Positions 1 through 5,448 are shown, counted from the first letter of the stretch. The stretch: DNA of 7,108 nt from Clostridia bacterium (GCA_016295665.1 JAEDKS010000127.1:1-7108); one strand, 5' to 3'. Notes: a model not told the origin generated them from the sequence alone. Numbers and translations: made by a program.

Positions 1-556
1 GATCCATGATGTACAGCGCGTCGCCGCCGTCGTTGTACACCGGCTCGAACAGGCTGACCGGATCCTGAATGGCCTCCAGCGCAAAGACCACGTCCTCCCG
101 GGGCAGCTGCAGCTCCTGGGCGATTTCGGTGATGTCCGGCTCCCGGTTCAGCCGGGACTGCAGCCTGTCCCGGGCCTGCAGGGCCTTGTAGGCCGTGTCG
201 CGCATGCTGCGGCTGACCCGGATGGCGTTGTTGTCCCGCAGATAGCGCCGGATTTCGCCGATAATCATGGGCACCGCATAGGTGGAAAAGCGCACGTTCT
301 GGCTGACATCGAAGTTGTCCAGCGCCTTCATCAGCCCGATGCAGCCCACCTGGAACAGGTCGTCCGCGTTCTCGCCGCGCCCGGAGAAACGCTGAATCAC
401 GCTCAGCACCAGCCGCAGGTTGCCCCGGATAAACTCGTCCCGGGCTGCCTTGTCGCCGCTGTGCACCAGCGGGAAAAGCTCCTGCATCCGCTCGTTGGAA
501 AGCACCGGCAGCGAGGATGTGTCCACCCCGCAGATCTCCACCTTGCCATACGCCAT
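1..556 (-). CDS. sigG: RNA polymerase sporulation sigma factor SigG, 3' end cut off by window
   Basis: Sigma-G directs late forespore transcription after engulfment. The visible 185 residues begin MAYGKVEICGVDTSSLPVL, the N-terminal signature of sigma-G (the Bacillus protein has KVEICGVDTSKLPVL). Region 2 follows at about residues 45-107, with NLRLVLSVIQRF, DDLFQVGCIGLMKALDNFD and FSTYAVPMIIGEIRRYLRD. The start of region 3 is seen at about 108-185, ending in DPVSLFEPVYNDGGDALYIMD. The family is usually about 260 residues, so roughly 75, including region 4, lie outside the window. The ATG at 556-554 is chosen because GGAGGTG (570-564) sits 7 bases upstream and the N-terminus matches the family start. 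The gene has its own sigma-G-like promoter and is separated from the upstream hydrolase gene by a terminator. Unusually, it is not next to sigE in the same orientation. I recognise it by family memory, not by a search. Confidence 0.97.
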   Translation of the reverse strand, partial: MAYGKVEICGVDTSSLPVLSNERMQELFPLVHSGDKAARDEFIRGNLRLVLSVIQRFSGRGENADDLFQVGCIGLMKALDNFDVSQNVRFSTYAVPMIIGEIRRYLRDNNAIRVSRSMRDTAYKALQARDRLQSRLNREPDITEIAQELQLPREDVVFALEAIQDPVSLFEPVYNDGGDALYIMD

Positions 557-585
557 ACCGTGTCACCTCCAAATGCTGATACCAG

Positions 586-615
586 GAGTATGGCACGGGT
601 TTTCCGGGGCTATGC
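586..615 (-). promoter_or_regulatory. Sigma-G/sigma-F-like promoter of sigG
   Basis: On the minus strand GCATA (615-611) is followed after 18 bases by CATACTC (592-586). Known sigma-G promoters have about GHATR, 17-18 bases, then CATNHTA, so the -35 matches fully and the -10 at six of seven positions. The predicted start is about 24 bases before the sigG ATG. sigG is classically transcribed by sigma-F and then by sigma-G itself, so the site makes sense where it stands. This is a motif match by eye. Confidence 0.55.
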
Positions 616-644
616 GGCACGGCAAAACAATCCAGAAGCCGACA

Positions 645-677
645 GAAAAGCCGCCGGGGCATGGCAGCCTCGGCGGC
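645..677 (-). terminator. Intrinsic terminator of the hydrolase gene
   Basis: Minus strand: arm GCCGCCGAGGC (677-667), loop TGCCAT (666-661), arm GCCCCGGCGGC (660-650), an 11-position stem with one A-C mismatch, followed by TTTTC (649-645). It begins 18 bases after the hydrolase stop codon and ends before the sigG promoter, insulating sigG from read-through. The U-tract is short. Confidence 0.65.
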
Positions 678-695
678 GGGGGATGGCATGGGGGA

Positions 696-1916
696 TCAGA
701 AGCCGAAGGTGAGCGTGTAGGCTTCCTCGCCGTAATGCTCGTTGGCGACCCAGATCATGGTGCGGTCGGTCAGGTTGTAGACCGCGCTGTGGACGGTGAT
801 GCCGTTGCCGTCATCGTTGTTCCAGCTGCGGCGGCCCACGCCGGACAGCAGAGTCATGGCGGCCTGGTCGTCGGCAACGATGCCGCCGGAGGTGGTCAGC
901 GCGTCCCGCAGGAACTGATAGCGGTCATAGCCCAGCATATCGGCCTCGTCGGTGTAGTAGTCGGGGGTGATGATGAAGTTGGTGATGCACTGCCAGTCGG
1001 TGGCGCCGGACAGGGGATCGGCGTCGTTGTAGATCACGTTCAGGTGACGGGCGGCACCGTCGGTGTCGGTGGCATCGGTGCCGTCGGACACCCACTCCAG
1101 AATGGCGCTGCGGCCCGTGGCGTCGGCAACCATGTAGTGGAAGGAGGTGGTGGCGGAGTCGTGCAGGTCATAGGCGGACACCAGCGCCACGGCCTCCTCC
1201 ACGCTGCTCGCGTAGTCCAGAATCATGCGCAGCATGGTGGTGGAGGTGATGTCGGGCTTGTCGGTCATCTGGTTGGTGGCGGTCACGCTGTCGTCATCGC
1301 CCTGATAGGTCATGAAGATGCCGCAGCTCACGCCCGCGTCATTGATGCCGTCCAGGGGCGCATAGGGCGCTGCCAGGCAGCTGATGTAGTCCATGATGCC
1401 GCTGACCTCGCTGTCCCGCTCGATGCCGATGAAGGCCAGATCCACCGTGGACCAGGAGGCGTGGCGCCCGTTGCCGGGATTGGTGTACACCACGCAGGTG
1501 TTGGTGCGGGAGAAGTCATAGTTGCGTCCGAAAACCCGGTCGCCGCTCTCCGTGGTGGCGGTGAAGGCGGAGCAGCCGATCTCCGGCGCGGTCAGGCCCA
1601 TGGAAAGCAGGCCCTTGGTGATCTTGCTGGTGATGAAGCCGATCAGCTCCGCGTCGCTGGAGGCGCCGCCCTGCGCAAGGAACTCGTCAAAATAGTAGTC
1701 GCCGCTGACGTCCATGCGGTAGACGCTGCCGTCGTGGTGGGCGTCGTTGGCGCCCATCACCTTGCGGAGGGAGAACGCCGTCGCCAGCTCGTTGTGCCAC
1801 AGGATGCCGACCGTGGCGCCCAGGGCGATGATAAGCACCAGGATCACCAGCAGAACGATCTGCCAGACCCGGATGCGCCTGCGGGGCTTCTGATTGGTTT
1901 GTGCCGTCAAAATCAT
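696..1916 (-). CDS. Membrane-anchored linear amide C-N hydrolase (choloylglycine hydrolase/AAT superfamily)
   Basis: The protein has 406 residues. A basic N-terminus (KPRRRIR, 10-16) leads into one hydrophobic helix at about 18-40, so it is probably anchored with the rest outside. The Ntn-hydrolase domain starts at the candidate nucleophile Cys115 in IGCSAFTATTESGDRVFGRNYDF (113-135); Arg131 and Asp134 match the conserved R/D of this superfamily. GINDAG (190-195, Asn192), ITNF (Asn313) and DRYQFLRDAL (Arg332) fit the other active-site positions. HYMVADATGRSAILEW (260-275) is typical of the penicillin acyltransferase-like branch. Known members cleave amides such as conjugated bile salts, penicillin V or N-acyl amino acids; the substrate here cannot be told. 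The Gly114-Cys115 junction suggests autoproteolytic release of the nucleophile. The ATG at 1916 has a GAGAGG site (1925-1920) only 3 bases upstream, a tight spacing, but later ATGs would lose the membrane helix. It appears monocistronic, with its own promoter and terminator. Confidence 0.85.
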   Translation of the reverse strand: MILTAQTNQKPRRRIRVWQIVLLVILVLIIALGATVGILWHNELATAFSLRKVMGANDAHHDGSVYRMDVSGDYYFDEFLAQGGASSDAELIGFITSKITKGLLSMGLTAPEIGCSAFTATTESGDRVFGRNYDFSRTNTCVVYTNPGNGRHASWSTVDLAFIGIERDSEVSGIMDYISCLAAPYAPLDGINDAGVSCGIFMTYQGDDDSVTATNQMTDKPDITSTTMLRMILDYASSVEEAVALVSAYDLHDSATTSFHYMVADATGRSAILEWVSDGTDATDTDGAARHLNVIYNDADPLSGATDWQCITNFIITPDYYTDEADMLGYDRYQFLRDALTTSGGIVADDQAAMTLLSGVGRRSWNNDDGNGITVHSAVYNLTDRTMIWVANEHYGEEAYTLTFGF

Positions 1917-1946
1917 GCACCTCTCTTTTTTTGATGTTCGTTGGAT

Positions 1947-1967
1947 GGCTGCTGCCGGCAGGCAGCC
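1947..1967 (-). other. 5'-leader hairpin of the hydrolase mRNA
   Basis: Minus strand: GGCTGC (1967-1962) pairs with GCAGCC (1952-1947) around an inner CTGCCGGCA. It lies almost exactly at the predicted transcription start (about 1966), a position where 5'-end hairpins can protect mRNA from decay. The function is inferred. Confidence 0.4.
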
Positions 1968-1972
1968 CGCAT

Positions 1973-2001
1973 ATCATACCACAAAATTGTTGACAGGTCA
2001 A
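1973..2001 (-). promoter_or_regulatory. Extended -10 housekeeping promoter of the hydrolase gene
   Basis: Minus strand TTGACC (2001-1996), spacer of exactly 17 bases, then TATGAT (1978-1973), preceded by TGG, which fits the extended -10 rule TGn. This matches the sigma-A consensus at five of six positions in both boxes. The expected start near 1966 gives a leader of about 50 bases. The -35 lies inside the palindrome at 1988-2003, so the promoter is probably repressible. Confidence 0.75.
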
Positions 2002-2003
2002 CA
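1988..2003. promoter_or_regulatory. 16-bp palindromic operator candidate
   Basis: TGTTGAC-AG-GTCAACA is a perfect inverted repeat with 7-base arms and a 2-base centre. It covers the -35 of the hydrolase promoter, so a dimeric repressor bound there would block RNA polymerase. No regulator gene lies in the window that would identify the protein. Confidence 0.5.
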
Positions 2004-2029
2004 TCTTGCGCAGATTTTTTGAACGGCAC

Positions 2030-2061
2030 AAAAAAGGAAGGGGAGCCGAAGCTCTCCTTCC
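2030..2061 (-). terminator. Intrinsic terminator with UUCG tetraloop, after the BMP gene
   Basis: Minus strand: GGAAGGAGAGC (2061-2051), loop TTCG (2050-2047), GCTCCCCTTCC (2046-2036), then TTTTTT (2035-2030). The stem has 11 positions with one A-C mismatch, and the loop is closed C(UUCG)G, the extra-stable tetraloop. It starts 18 bases after the BMP stop codon. Confidence 0.85.
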
Positions 2062-2079
2062 CGGAGGGTGTGCGATGGA

Positions 2080-3186
2080 TTACTCAACGTACTCCAGGTT
2101 GACGTTGCTCCACTCGGTGCCGGGGTTGCCGTCGGGCGCAGCGTTGGACACAACCACGTTGCCAGCCAGAATGTCGGCGAACAGCGCCTCGTACTCAGCA
2201 ACGGTGTAGACCTCCAGGCCCCAGGTATCCACGGGCAGGCCCACAGCGTCGTTCTCCACGCCCAGGGACACCGGGATGCCGCCGATCTCGGCCCAGGTGT
2301 CGTCAAACACCTTGGCGATGGCCCACTCGGTGGCGGCGGTGATGCCCTTCATGGCGGAGGTCACGACGGTGTCGGAATCGAAGGACTGGTCCACGTCCAC
2401 GCCGATGACATAGCCGTCGTTGGCGGACGCAGCAGCGGTGATGGAGGAGAAGATGGAGCCGCCGCAGGAGAACACGACCTCGGTGCCGGTCTCGTACCAG
2501 CCGGCGATCAGGGTCTGCAGCTCAGCGGAGGGAGAGAAGGAAGCGCCGTAGGCATAGGTGTACTTCATGTCCACGGTGATGCCCAGCTTGGCAGCGGCGT
2601 CGTTAGCGCCCTGGATGTAGCCGTAGCCGTAGCGGTTCACAGCGGGGTTGGTGCCGCCGCCGCCGCCGGAGAAGCCCAGCTTGGTGAAGCCGTCAGCCAC
2701 CGCGGCATAGCCGGCGAAGTAGCCAGCCTGCTCCTCAGCGAAGGCCACGGGGGCCACGTTGGTCAGCAGGTTGCCCTGGGAATCGTTCAGCGGGAAGCCG
2801 TCGATGAAGACGAACTTGACTTCCGGATAGGCCTCGGCAGCGCGAGCCATGGCGGTCGCCTGCATGAAGCCGGGGCCGACGATGACCTTGGCGCCGCCCT
2901 CGCAGGCAGCCTTCATGGCATCGAAGCGGTCCTCGTCAGTGGCCTGGTCGCCATTGGCGGGCTGATAGTACTTGTAGGACAGGCCGTTCGCGGCGGCGTA
3001 GCCCTTGACACCGTTCCAGGTGCCCTGGTTGAAGGACTTGTCCTTCAGCTGACCGACGTCGGTCACCATGGCAACCACATACTGACCGTCTTCCGCGGTC
3101 ATGGTGTCCGGAACCTCCTCGGCCAGGGCAGCCACGCTGCAGAGCAGCAGCGCCGCGGTCAGGAGAAGAGCCAGAAACTTCTTCAT
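2080..3186 (-). CDS. BMP/PnrA-like substrate-binding protein of an ABC transporter
   Basis: The protein has 368 residues and belongs to the basic membrane protein (Bmp/PnrA) family, whose studied members bind purine nucleosides outside the cell for ABC uptake. The signal peptide MKKFLALLLTAALLLCSVAA ends in ALA-EE, giving signal peptidase I cleavage after about residue 22. The family motif TDVGQLKDKSFNQGTWNGV is at 42-60, VIVGPGF at 101-107, FVFIDG at 125-130, NRYGYGYIQGA at 184-194 and IGVDVDQ at 261-267. The ATG at 3186 is chosen over an in-frame ATG at 3240 because it begins the signal peptide and follows AGGAGGAAC closely. Most relatives are lipoproteins; here no proper lipobox is seen (LLLC has Leu before Cys). 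No ATPase or permease gene is nearby, so it must use a transporter encoded elsewhere or serve as a sensor. It has its own promoter and terminator. Confidence 0.9.
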   Translation of the reverse strand: MKKFLALLLTAALLLCSVAALAEEVPDTMTAEDGQYVVAMVTDVGQLKDKSFNQGTWNGVKGYAAANGLSYKYYQPANGDQATDEDRFDAMKAACEGGAKVIVGPGFMQATAMARAAEAYPEVKFVFIDGFPLNDSQGNLLTNVAPVAFAEEQAGYFAGYAAVADGFTKLGFSGGGGGTNPAVNRYGYGYIQGANDAAAKLGITVDMKYTYAYGASFSPSAELQTLIAGWYETGTEVVFSCGGSIFSSITAAASANDGYVIGVDVDQSFDSDTVVTSAMKGITAATEWAIAKVFDDTWAEIGGIPVSLGVENDAVGLPVDTWGLEVYTVAEYEALFADILAGNVVVSNAAPDGNPGTEWSNVNLEYVE

Positions 3187-3214
3187 GGTATGTTCCTCCT
3201 TCAAAATGTGTCGT

Positions 3215-3234
3215 GGAGCAGCGGATGCTGTTCC
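3215..3234 (-). other. Hairpin in the 5' leader of the BMP gene
   Basis: Minus strand GGAACAGC (3234-3227), loop ATCC, GCTGCTCC (3222-3215): an 8-position stem with one mismatch, just inside the predicted start of the mRNA and about 28 bases before the start codon. No known riboswitch is recognised. Confidence 0.35.
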
Positions 3235-3244
3235 TTGCACGGAT

Positions 3245-3272
3245 ATTATAGCAGACCTGTGCGCTTTTTCAA
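3245..3272 (-). promoter_or_regulatory. Extended -10 promoter of the BMP gene
   Basis: Minus strand TTGAAA (3272-3267), 16-base spacer, TATAAT (3250-3245) preceded by TGC (extended -10). The -10 is a perfect sigma-A consensus and the -35 matches five of six. A/T-rich runs directly upstream (3273-3300) could act as an UP element. The leader is about 50 bases. Confidence 0.75.
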
Positions 3273-3275
3273 AGT

Positions 3276-3293
3276 GTTTTTTACGAAAAAAAC
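3276..3293. terminator. Weak A/T hairpin between YitT gene and BMP promoter
   Basis: GTTTTTT, loop ACGA, AAAAAAC: a 7-bp, nearly all A-T stem, about 30 bases after the YitT-family stop codon, in a T-rich stretch of the minus strand (CTCTGTTTTTCGGG precedes it). It could be a poor terminator for that gene or part of an UP-like element for the BMP promoter. No better terminator is visible there. Confidence 0.3.
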
Positions 3294-3321
3294 CCGAAAA
3301 ACAGAGGGAAATGGGAAATAT

Positions 3322-4197
3322 TCACTCGCTCTCCAGCCGCTGGAAGCCCTCGCCGAGGGCCTCGTGGGCCTCGGTGATGAACATGAAGGCGTCGGGATCC
3401 TCCTGCCGGACGATGGCCTTGATCTGGGGAATCTCCTGCCGGCTGGTGACGCACAGGATGACCGGGCGGGACTGACGGGAGTAGGCGCCCTCCGCCTTCA
3501 GGTGGGTGGCACCGCGATCCATCTCCTGCAGGATGCGCCCGCTGATGCGCTCCCACGCCGGGGACATGATGAAGCAGGCCTTGTTGCCCGTGAAGCCCAC
3601 CATCACCATGTCGATGACCTTGCTGGAGATGAAGATGGTGATCAGCGCGTACAGCGCCTCGGAGGTGCCCATGGACAGGCCTGCGGCGATGACCACGCAG
3701 CAGTCGATCAGAAAGAGGAACATACCGGTGGTGATGTAGGGCAGGCGATGGTGGACGATGCGGGCCACCATGTCCGTGCCGCCGGTGGTGGCCCCGCCCC
3801 GCAGGATCAGGCCCAGCCCCACGCCCAGCAGCACGCCGCCGTAGATGGTCGCCAGCAGGGGATCGGTGGTCATGGGCTGCAGGCGGATCAGGTCAATGGA
3901 GAAGGAGAACAGCACCGTGGCGACCAGGCTGCGCCACACGAAGCTGCGCCCCATGGCGTGCATGCCCGCCAGGAACAGCGGGATGTTCAAAAGCAGGCTC
4001 GTGATGCCCACGGGCACGCCGAAGAAGTGGTTGAGGATGGTGGTCACGCCGGTGAGTCCGCCGGGGGCGATGCTGTTGGGCACCAGAAAAAGCGGGTAGG
4101 CTGCACCGCCGATGATGCAGCCCACCACGATCTGAACATAGGCAAGCAGCGTATCGCTGGCATTTTCACACTTCATCCACTGTAGCATCCGTTTCAT
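3322..4197 (-). CDS. YitT family integral membrane protein
   Basis: The protein has 291 residues with the two-part structure of the YitT family. The N-terminal membrane part (about 15-200) holds some five to six hydrophobic segments and the family motifs PNSIAPGGLTGV (40-51) and LRGGATTGGTDMVARIV (132-148). The cytosolic C-terminal DUF2179-type domain (about 201-285) begins GFTGNKACFIMS and includes SRPVILCVTSRQEIPQIKAIV and DPDAFMFITEAHEALGEGF. The family's transport substrate is not established. The ATG at 4197 is chosen because AGGAGGT sits about 10 bases upstream; the frame stays open to an ATG at 4260, but that stretch lies inside mazF. The start overlaps the end of mazF by 32 bases, so the two are probably co-transcribed and may be translationally coupled. 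Confidence 0.9.
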   Translation of the reverse strand: MKRMLQWMKCENASDTLLAYVQIVVGCIIGGAAYPLFLVPNSIAPGGLTGVTTILNHFFGVPVGITSLLLNIPLFLAGMHAMGRSFVWRSLVATVLFSFSIDLIRLQPMTTDPLLATIYGGVLLGVGLGLILRGGATTGGTDMVARIVHHRLPYITTGMFLFLIDCCVVIAAGLSMGTSEALYALITIFISSKVIDMVMVGFTGNKACFIMSPAWERISGRILQEMDRGATHLKAEGAYSRQSRPVILCVTSRQEIPQIKAIVRQEDPDAFMFITEAHEALGEGFQRLESE

Positions 4198-4564
4198 TCT
4201 GTGGTATACCTCCTGTCTGTGGAAGGCGGCTGCCCAGGGACAGGGCCAGCGCACGGTCAATGCGGGCCATGGCCTCGGGGCACAGGTGCCCCAGCTGCCG
4301 GCCCAGCCGCTGCTTCTCCAGCGTTCGCAGCTGTTCGCACAGCACCACGGAGGGCTGGCTCAGTCCGCTCTCACCGGGGGTGATGGGCACATGCAGCGGC
4401 AGCGCCGGCTTCTTCCGGCTGGTGGTGATGGCTGCCACGATCACCGTGGGGCTGTGCCGGTTTCCTTTATCATTCTGCACGATTACCACCGGGCGTATGC
4501 CTCCCTGTTCGGAGCCGATCACCGGATCGAGATCGGCGCGGTAGATGTCGCCACGTTTCATCAT
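4166..4564 (-). CDS. mazF: MazF/NdoA (PemK) family endoribonuclease toxin
   Basis: The protein has 132 residues. MazF enzymes are sequence-specific mRNA interferases, normally held by an antitoxin. The sequence follows the Firmicute NdoA/EndoA pattern closely: MKRGDIYRADLDPVIGSEQG (2-21), GIRPVVIVQNDKGNRHSPT (22-40), VIVAAITTS (41-49), LPLHVPI, SVVLCEQLRTLEKQRL (72-87). The catalytic pair known in Bacillus MazF, Arg25 and Thr48, corresponds to Arg24 and Thr47 here, so the toxin looks active. Two adjacent ATGs (4564 and 4561) lie 6 and 9 bases after GGAG; either may be used. The C-terminus extends about 18 residues past the usual end and overlaps the YitT gene. No antitoxin gene precedes it: the 110 bases upstream encode nothing plausible, and the next gene is a metallopeptidase. 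Confidence 0.93.
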   Translation of the reverse strand: MMKRGDIYRADLDPVIGSEQGGIRPVVIVQNDKGNRHSPTVIVAAITTSRKKPALPLHVPITPGESGLSQPSVVLCEQLRTLEKQRLGRQLGHLCPEAMARIDRALALSLGSRLPQTGGIPQNETDATVDEV

Positions 4565-4591
4565 GTCACACTCCGTCCTGAATGTCAAGGG

Positions 4592-4623
4592 TCTATGCAA
4601 AATTCCATGCACGGGTGCATAGA
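4592..4623. repeat. Nested inverted repeats upstream of mazF
   Basis: TCTATGCA (4592-4599) and TGCATAGA (4616-4623) are perfect inverted arms. Within the same stretch ATGCAC-GG-GTGCAT (4607-4620) is a second perfect inverted repeat sharing the right arm. It thus holds three TGCAT/ATGCA half-sites, about 28 bases upstream of the mazF start. It could be an operator or an mRNA structure; no protein is assigned. Confidence 0.45.
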
Positions 4624-4674
4624 ATGGGCTGTCTCCCTCTGCAGCTTATGACGGAGCGATGGAAACGGGCACCG

Positions 4675-5295
4675 CTACTCGGCGATCTCTCCCTGCAGCG
4701 CCCGCAGCTGCTGCTCTCGCGCCTTCCAGTCGGGCAGCAGCCGGGTCATGTCGGCGTAGAAGGCGGGGGAGTGGTCGGGGTGGAGCAGATGGCACAGCTC
4801 ATGTACCACCACCAGCTCCACGCACTCGGGCGGAAAGGCCCCCAGACGCAGGTTCAGCGTCAAATCGCGGGTATCCGGGCGGCAGGAGCCCCAGCGGCTC
4901 CGCATGTCCCGCCAGCGGAGGGCATGCACCGCCACGCCCATGCGCTGCGCCCCCCGGGGCAGCAGCTGCCGCACCCGCGCGCTCAGCTGCGCCGCCCGCC
5001 ACCGCAGGAACGCCTCGCGACCGGCGGGCACGCCGCCCTCGCCCAGGGTCACCGTCCGGCCCAGCACCGGGTGCGTGGTGCCCGGAGCGTAGTCCGGGCG
5101 GGGCGCGGTATGGGCGGCCTGCTCCCGCATCCAGGGAAGCTGACGGGAGAGCAGCGCGCTCACCTGCGAGGAGGTCATGCCCGTGGGGACGGACAGGCTG
5201 AACAGCCCCGTGTCCCGATGGAACCGGAGCGTGGCACGGCGGCAGTTGCGCCGCCGCGTGAGCTGAACGGTGAATCCCTCCCAGGTAATCAGCAT
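4675..5295 (-). CDS. YgjP-like (DUF45/M48-type) zinc metallopeptidase domain protein
   Basis: The protein has 206 residues. The YgjP/DUF45 family is a group of putative zinc-dependent peptidases related to SprT and M48; the substrate is unknown. Visible signatures are RWRDMRSRWGSC (127-138), with the family's WGSC, and the zinc site VVHELCHLLHPDHSPAFY (163-180), where His165, His169 and His175 are the likely ligands and Glu166 the catalytic base. LLPDWKAREQQLR closes the domain, as in relatives (PDY..R...L). The ATG at 5295 is chosen because GAGGTG (5307-5302) is 6 bases upstream; the in-frame ATG at 5301 touches that site and is too close. There is no signal peptide, so it is cytosolic. It is the first gene of a likely unit with mazF and the YitT gene, and it is divergent from spoIIGA. 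Confidence 0.88.
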   Translation of the reverse strand: MLITWEGFTVQLTRRRNCRRATLRFHRDTGLFSLSVPTGMTSSQVSALLSRQLPWMREQAAHTAPRPDYAPGTTHPVLGRTVTLGEGGVPAGREAFLRWRAAQLSARVRQLLPRGAQRMGVAVHALRWRDMRSRWGSCRPDTRDLTLNLRLGAFPPECVELVVVHELCHLLHPDHSPAFYADMTRLLPDWKAREQQLRALQGEIAE

Positions 5296-5301
5296 GACCA
5301 T

Positions 5302-5307
5302 CACCTC
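5302..5307 (-). promoter_or_regulatory. Ribosome binding site deciding the metallopeptidase start
   Basis: GAGGTG on the minus strand directly abuts an ATG (5301) and lies 6 bases before a second in-frame ATG (5295). The second spacing is the normal one, which removes two residues from the longer reading. Confidence 0.6.
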
Positions 5308-5317
5308 GCATGAGGGA

Positions 5318-5346
5318 AGCATAGCACCATTTCTTCCCCTTTGCAA
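5318..5346 (-). promoter_or_regulatory. Extended -10 promoter of the metallopeptidase-mazF-YitT unit
   Basis: Minus strand TTGCAA (5346-5341), 17-base spacer, TATGCT (5323-5318), preceded by TGC (extended -10). Each box matches sigma-A consensus at four of six positions. The leader would be about 17 bases. No clear promoter was found in front of mazF or the YitT gene, so this may drive all three. Confidence 0.5.
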
Positions 5347-5352
5347 GCATGA

Positions 5353-5401
5353 TGCGACAGGAAGGGGCAAACATCGTACCGCTTCGCATGATGGTGCGAC
5401 G
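5353..5401 (+). promoter_or_regulatory. Possible Spo0A boxes upstream of spoIIGA
   Basis: TGCGACA (5353-5359) and TGCGACG (5395-5401) resemble the reverse of the Spo0A box TGTCGAA (TTCGACA): six and five of seven positions. Their starts are 42 bases apart, about four helical turns, and the second overlaps the proposed spoIIGA -35. In Bacillus the spoIIG promoter is activated by Spo0A, so the place is right, but the matches are imperfect. Confidence 0.35.
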
Positions 5402-5428
5402 GACAGACGCGGCCGGTCGATGTATGAT
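5400..5428 (+). promoter_or_regulatory. Candidate spoIIGA-sigE promoter
   Basis: CGGACA (5400-5405), 17 bases, TATGAT (5423-5428). The -10 is good (five of six) and the -35 weak (four of six), as expected for an activator-dependent promoter. The transcript would start about 14 bases before the spoIIGA ATG, next to AAGGAGA. Confidence 0.45.
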
Positions 5429-5448
5429 GTCCAGGAAAGGAGAACATC

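Noticed and set aside
420..1934. Long plus-strand open frame (504 codons) opposite sigG and the hydrolase gene
   Set aside because: It is a shadow of GC-rich minus-strand codons: low-complexity Gly/Val/Ala/His protein, no ribosome binding site, and the opposite strand has clear family matches.
2640..2670. CCG triplet run in the BMP gene as a repeat element
   Set aside because: It merely encodes a short glycine run (174-178) within the family fold; too short to be a meaningful repeat.
3139..3141. Lipobox cysteine (Cys16) in the BMP signal peptide
   Set aside because: The residues before Cys are LLL; Leu at -1 does not fit the lipobox rule, and ALA-EE a few residues later is a good type I site.
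2068..4185. Plus-strand open frame of 705 codons opposite the BMP and YitT genes
   Set aside because: It is antisense across two real genes and their intergenic promoter, with composition rich in Gly, His, Val and Asp and no recognisable domain.
4581..4590. TTGACA on the minus strand just before mazF as a -35 box
   Set aside because: It lies only about 18 bases before the ATG, leaving no room for a -10 and a ribosome binding site.
4565..4674. Hidden antitoxin gene upstream of mazF
   Set aside because: Only 110 bases lie between the stop of the metallopeptidase gene and mazF, with no open frame of suitable size carrying a ribosome binding site.
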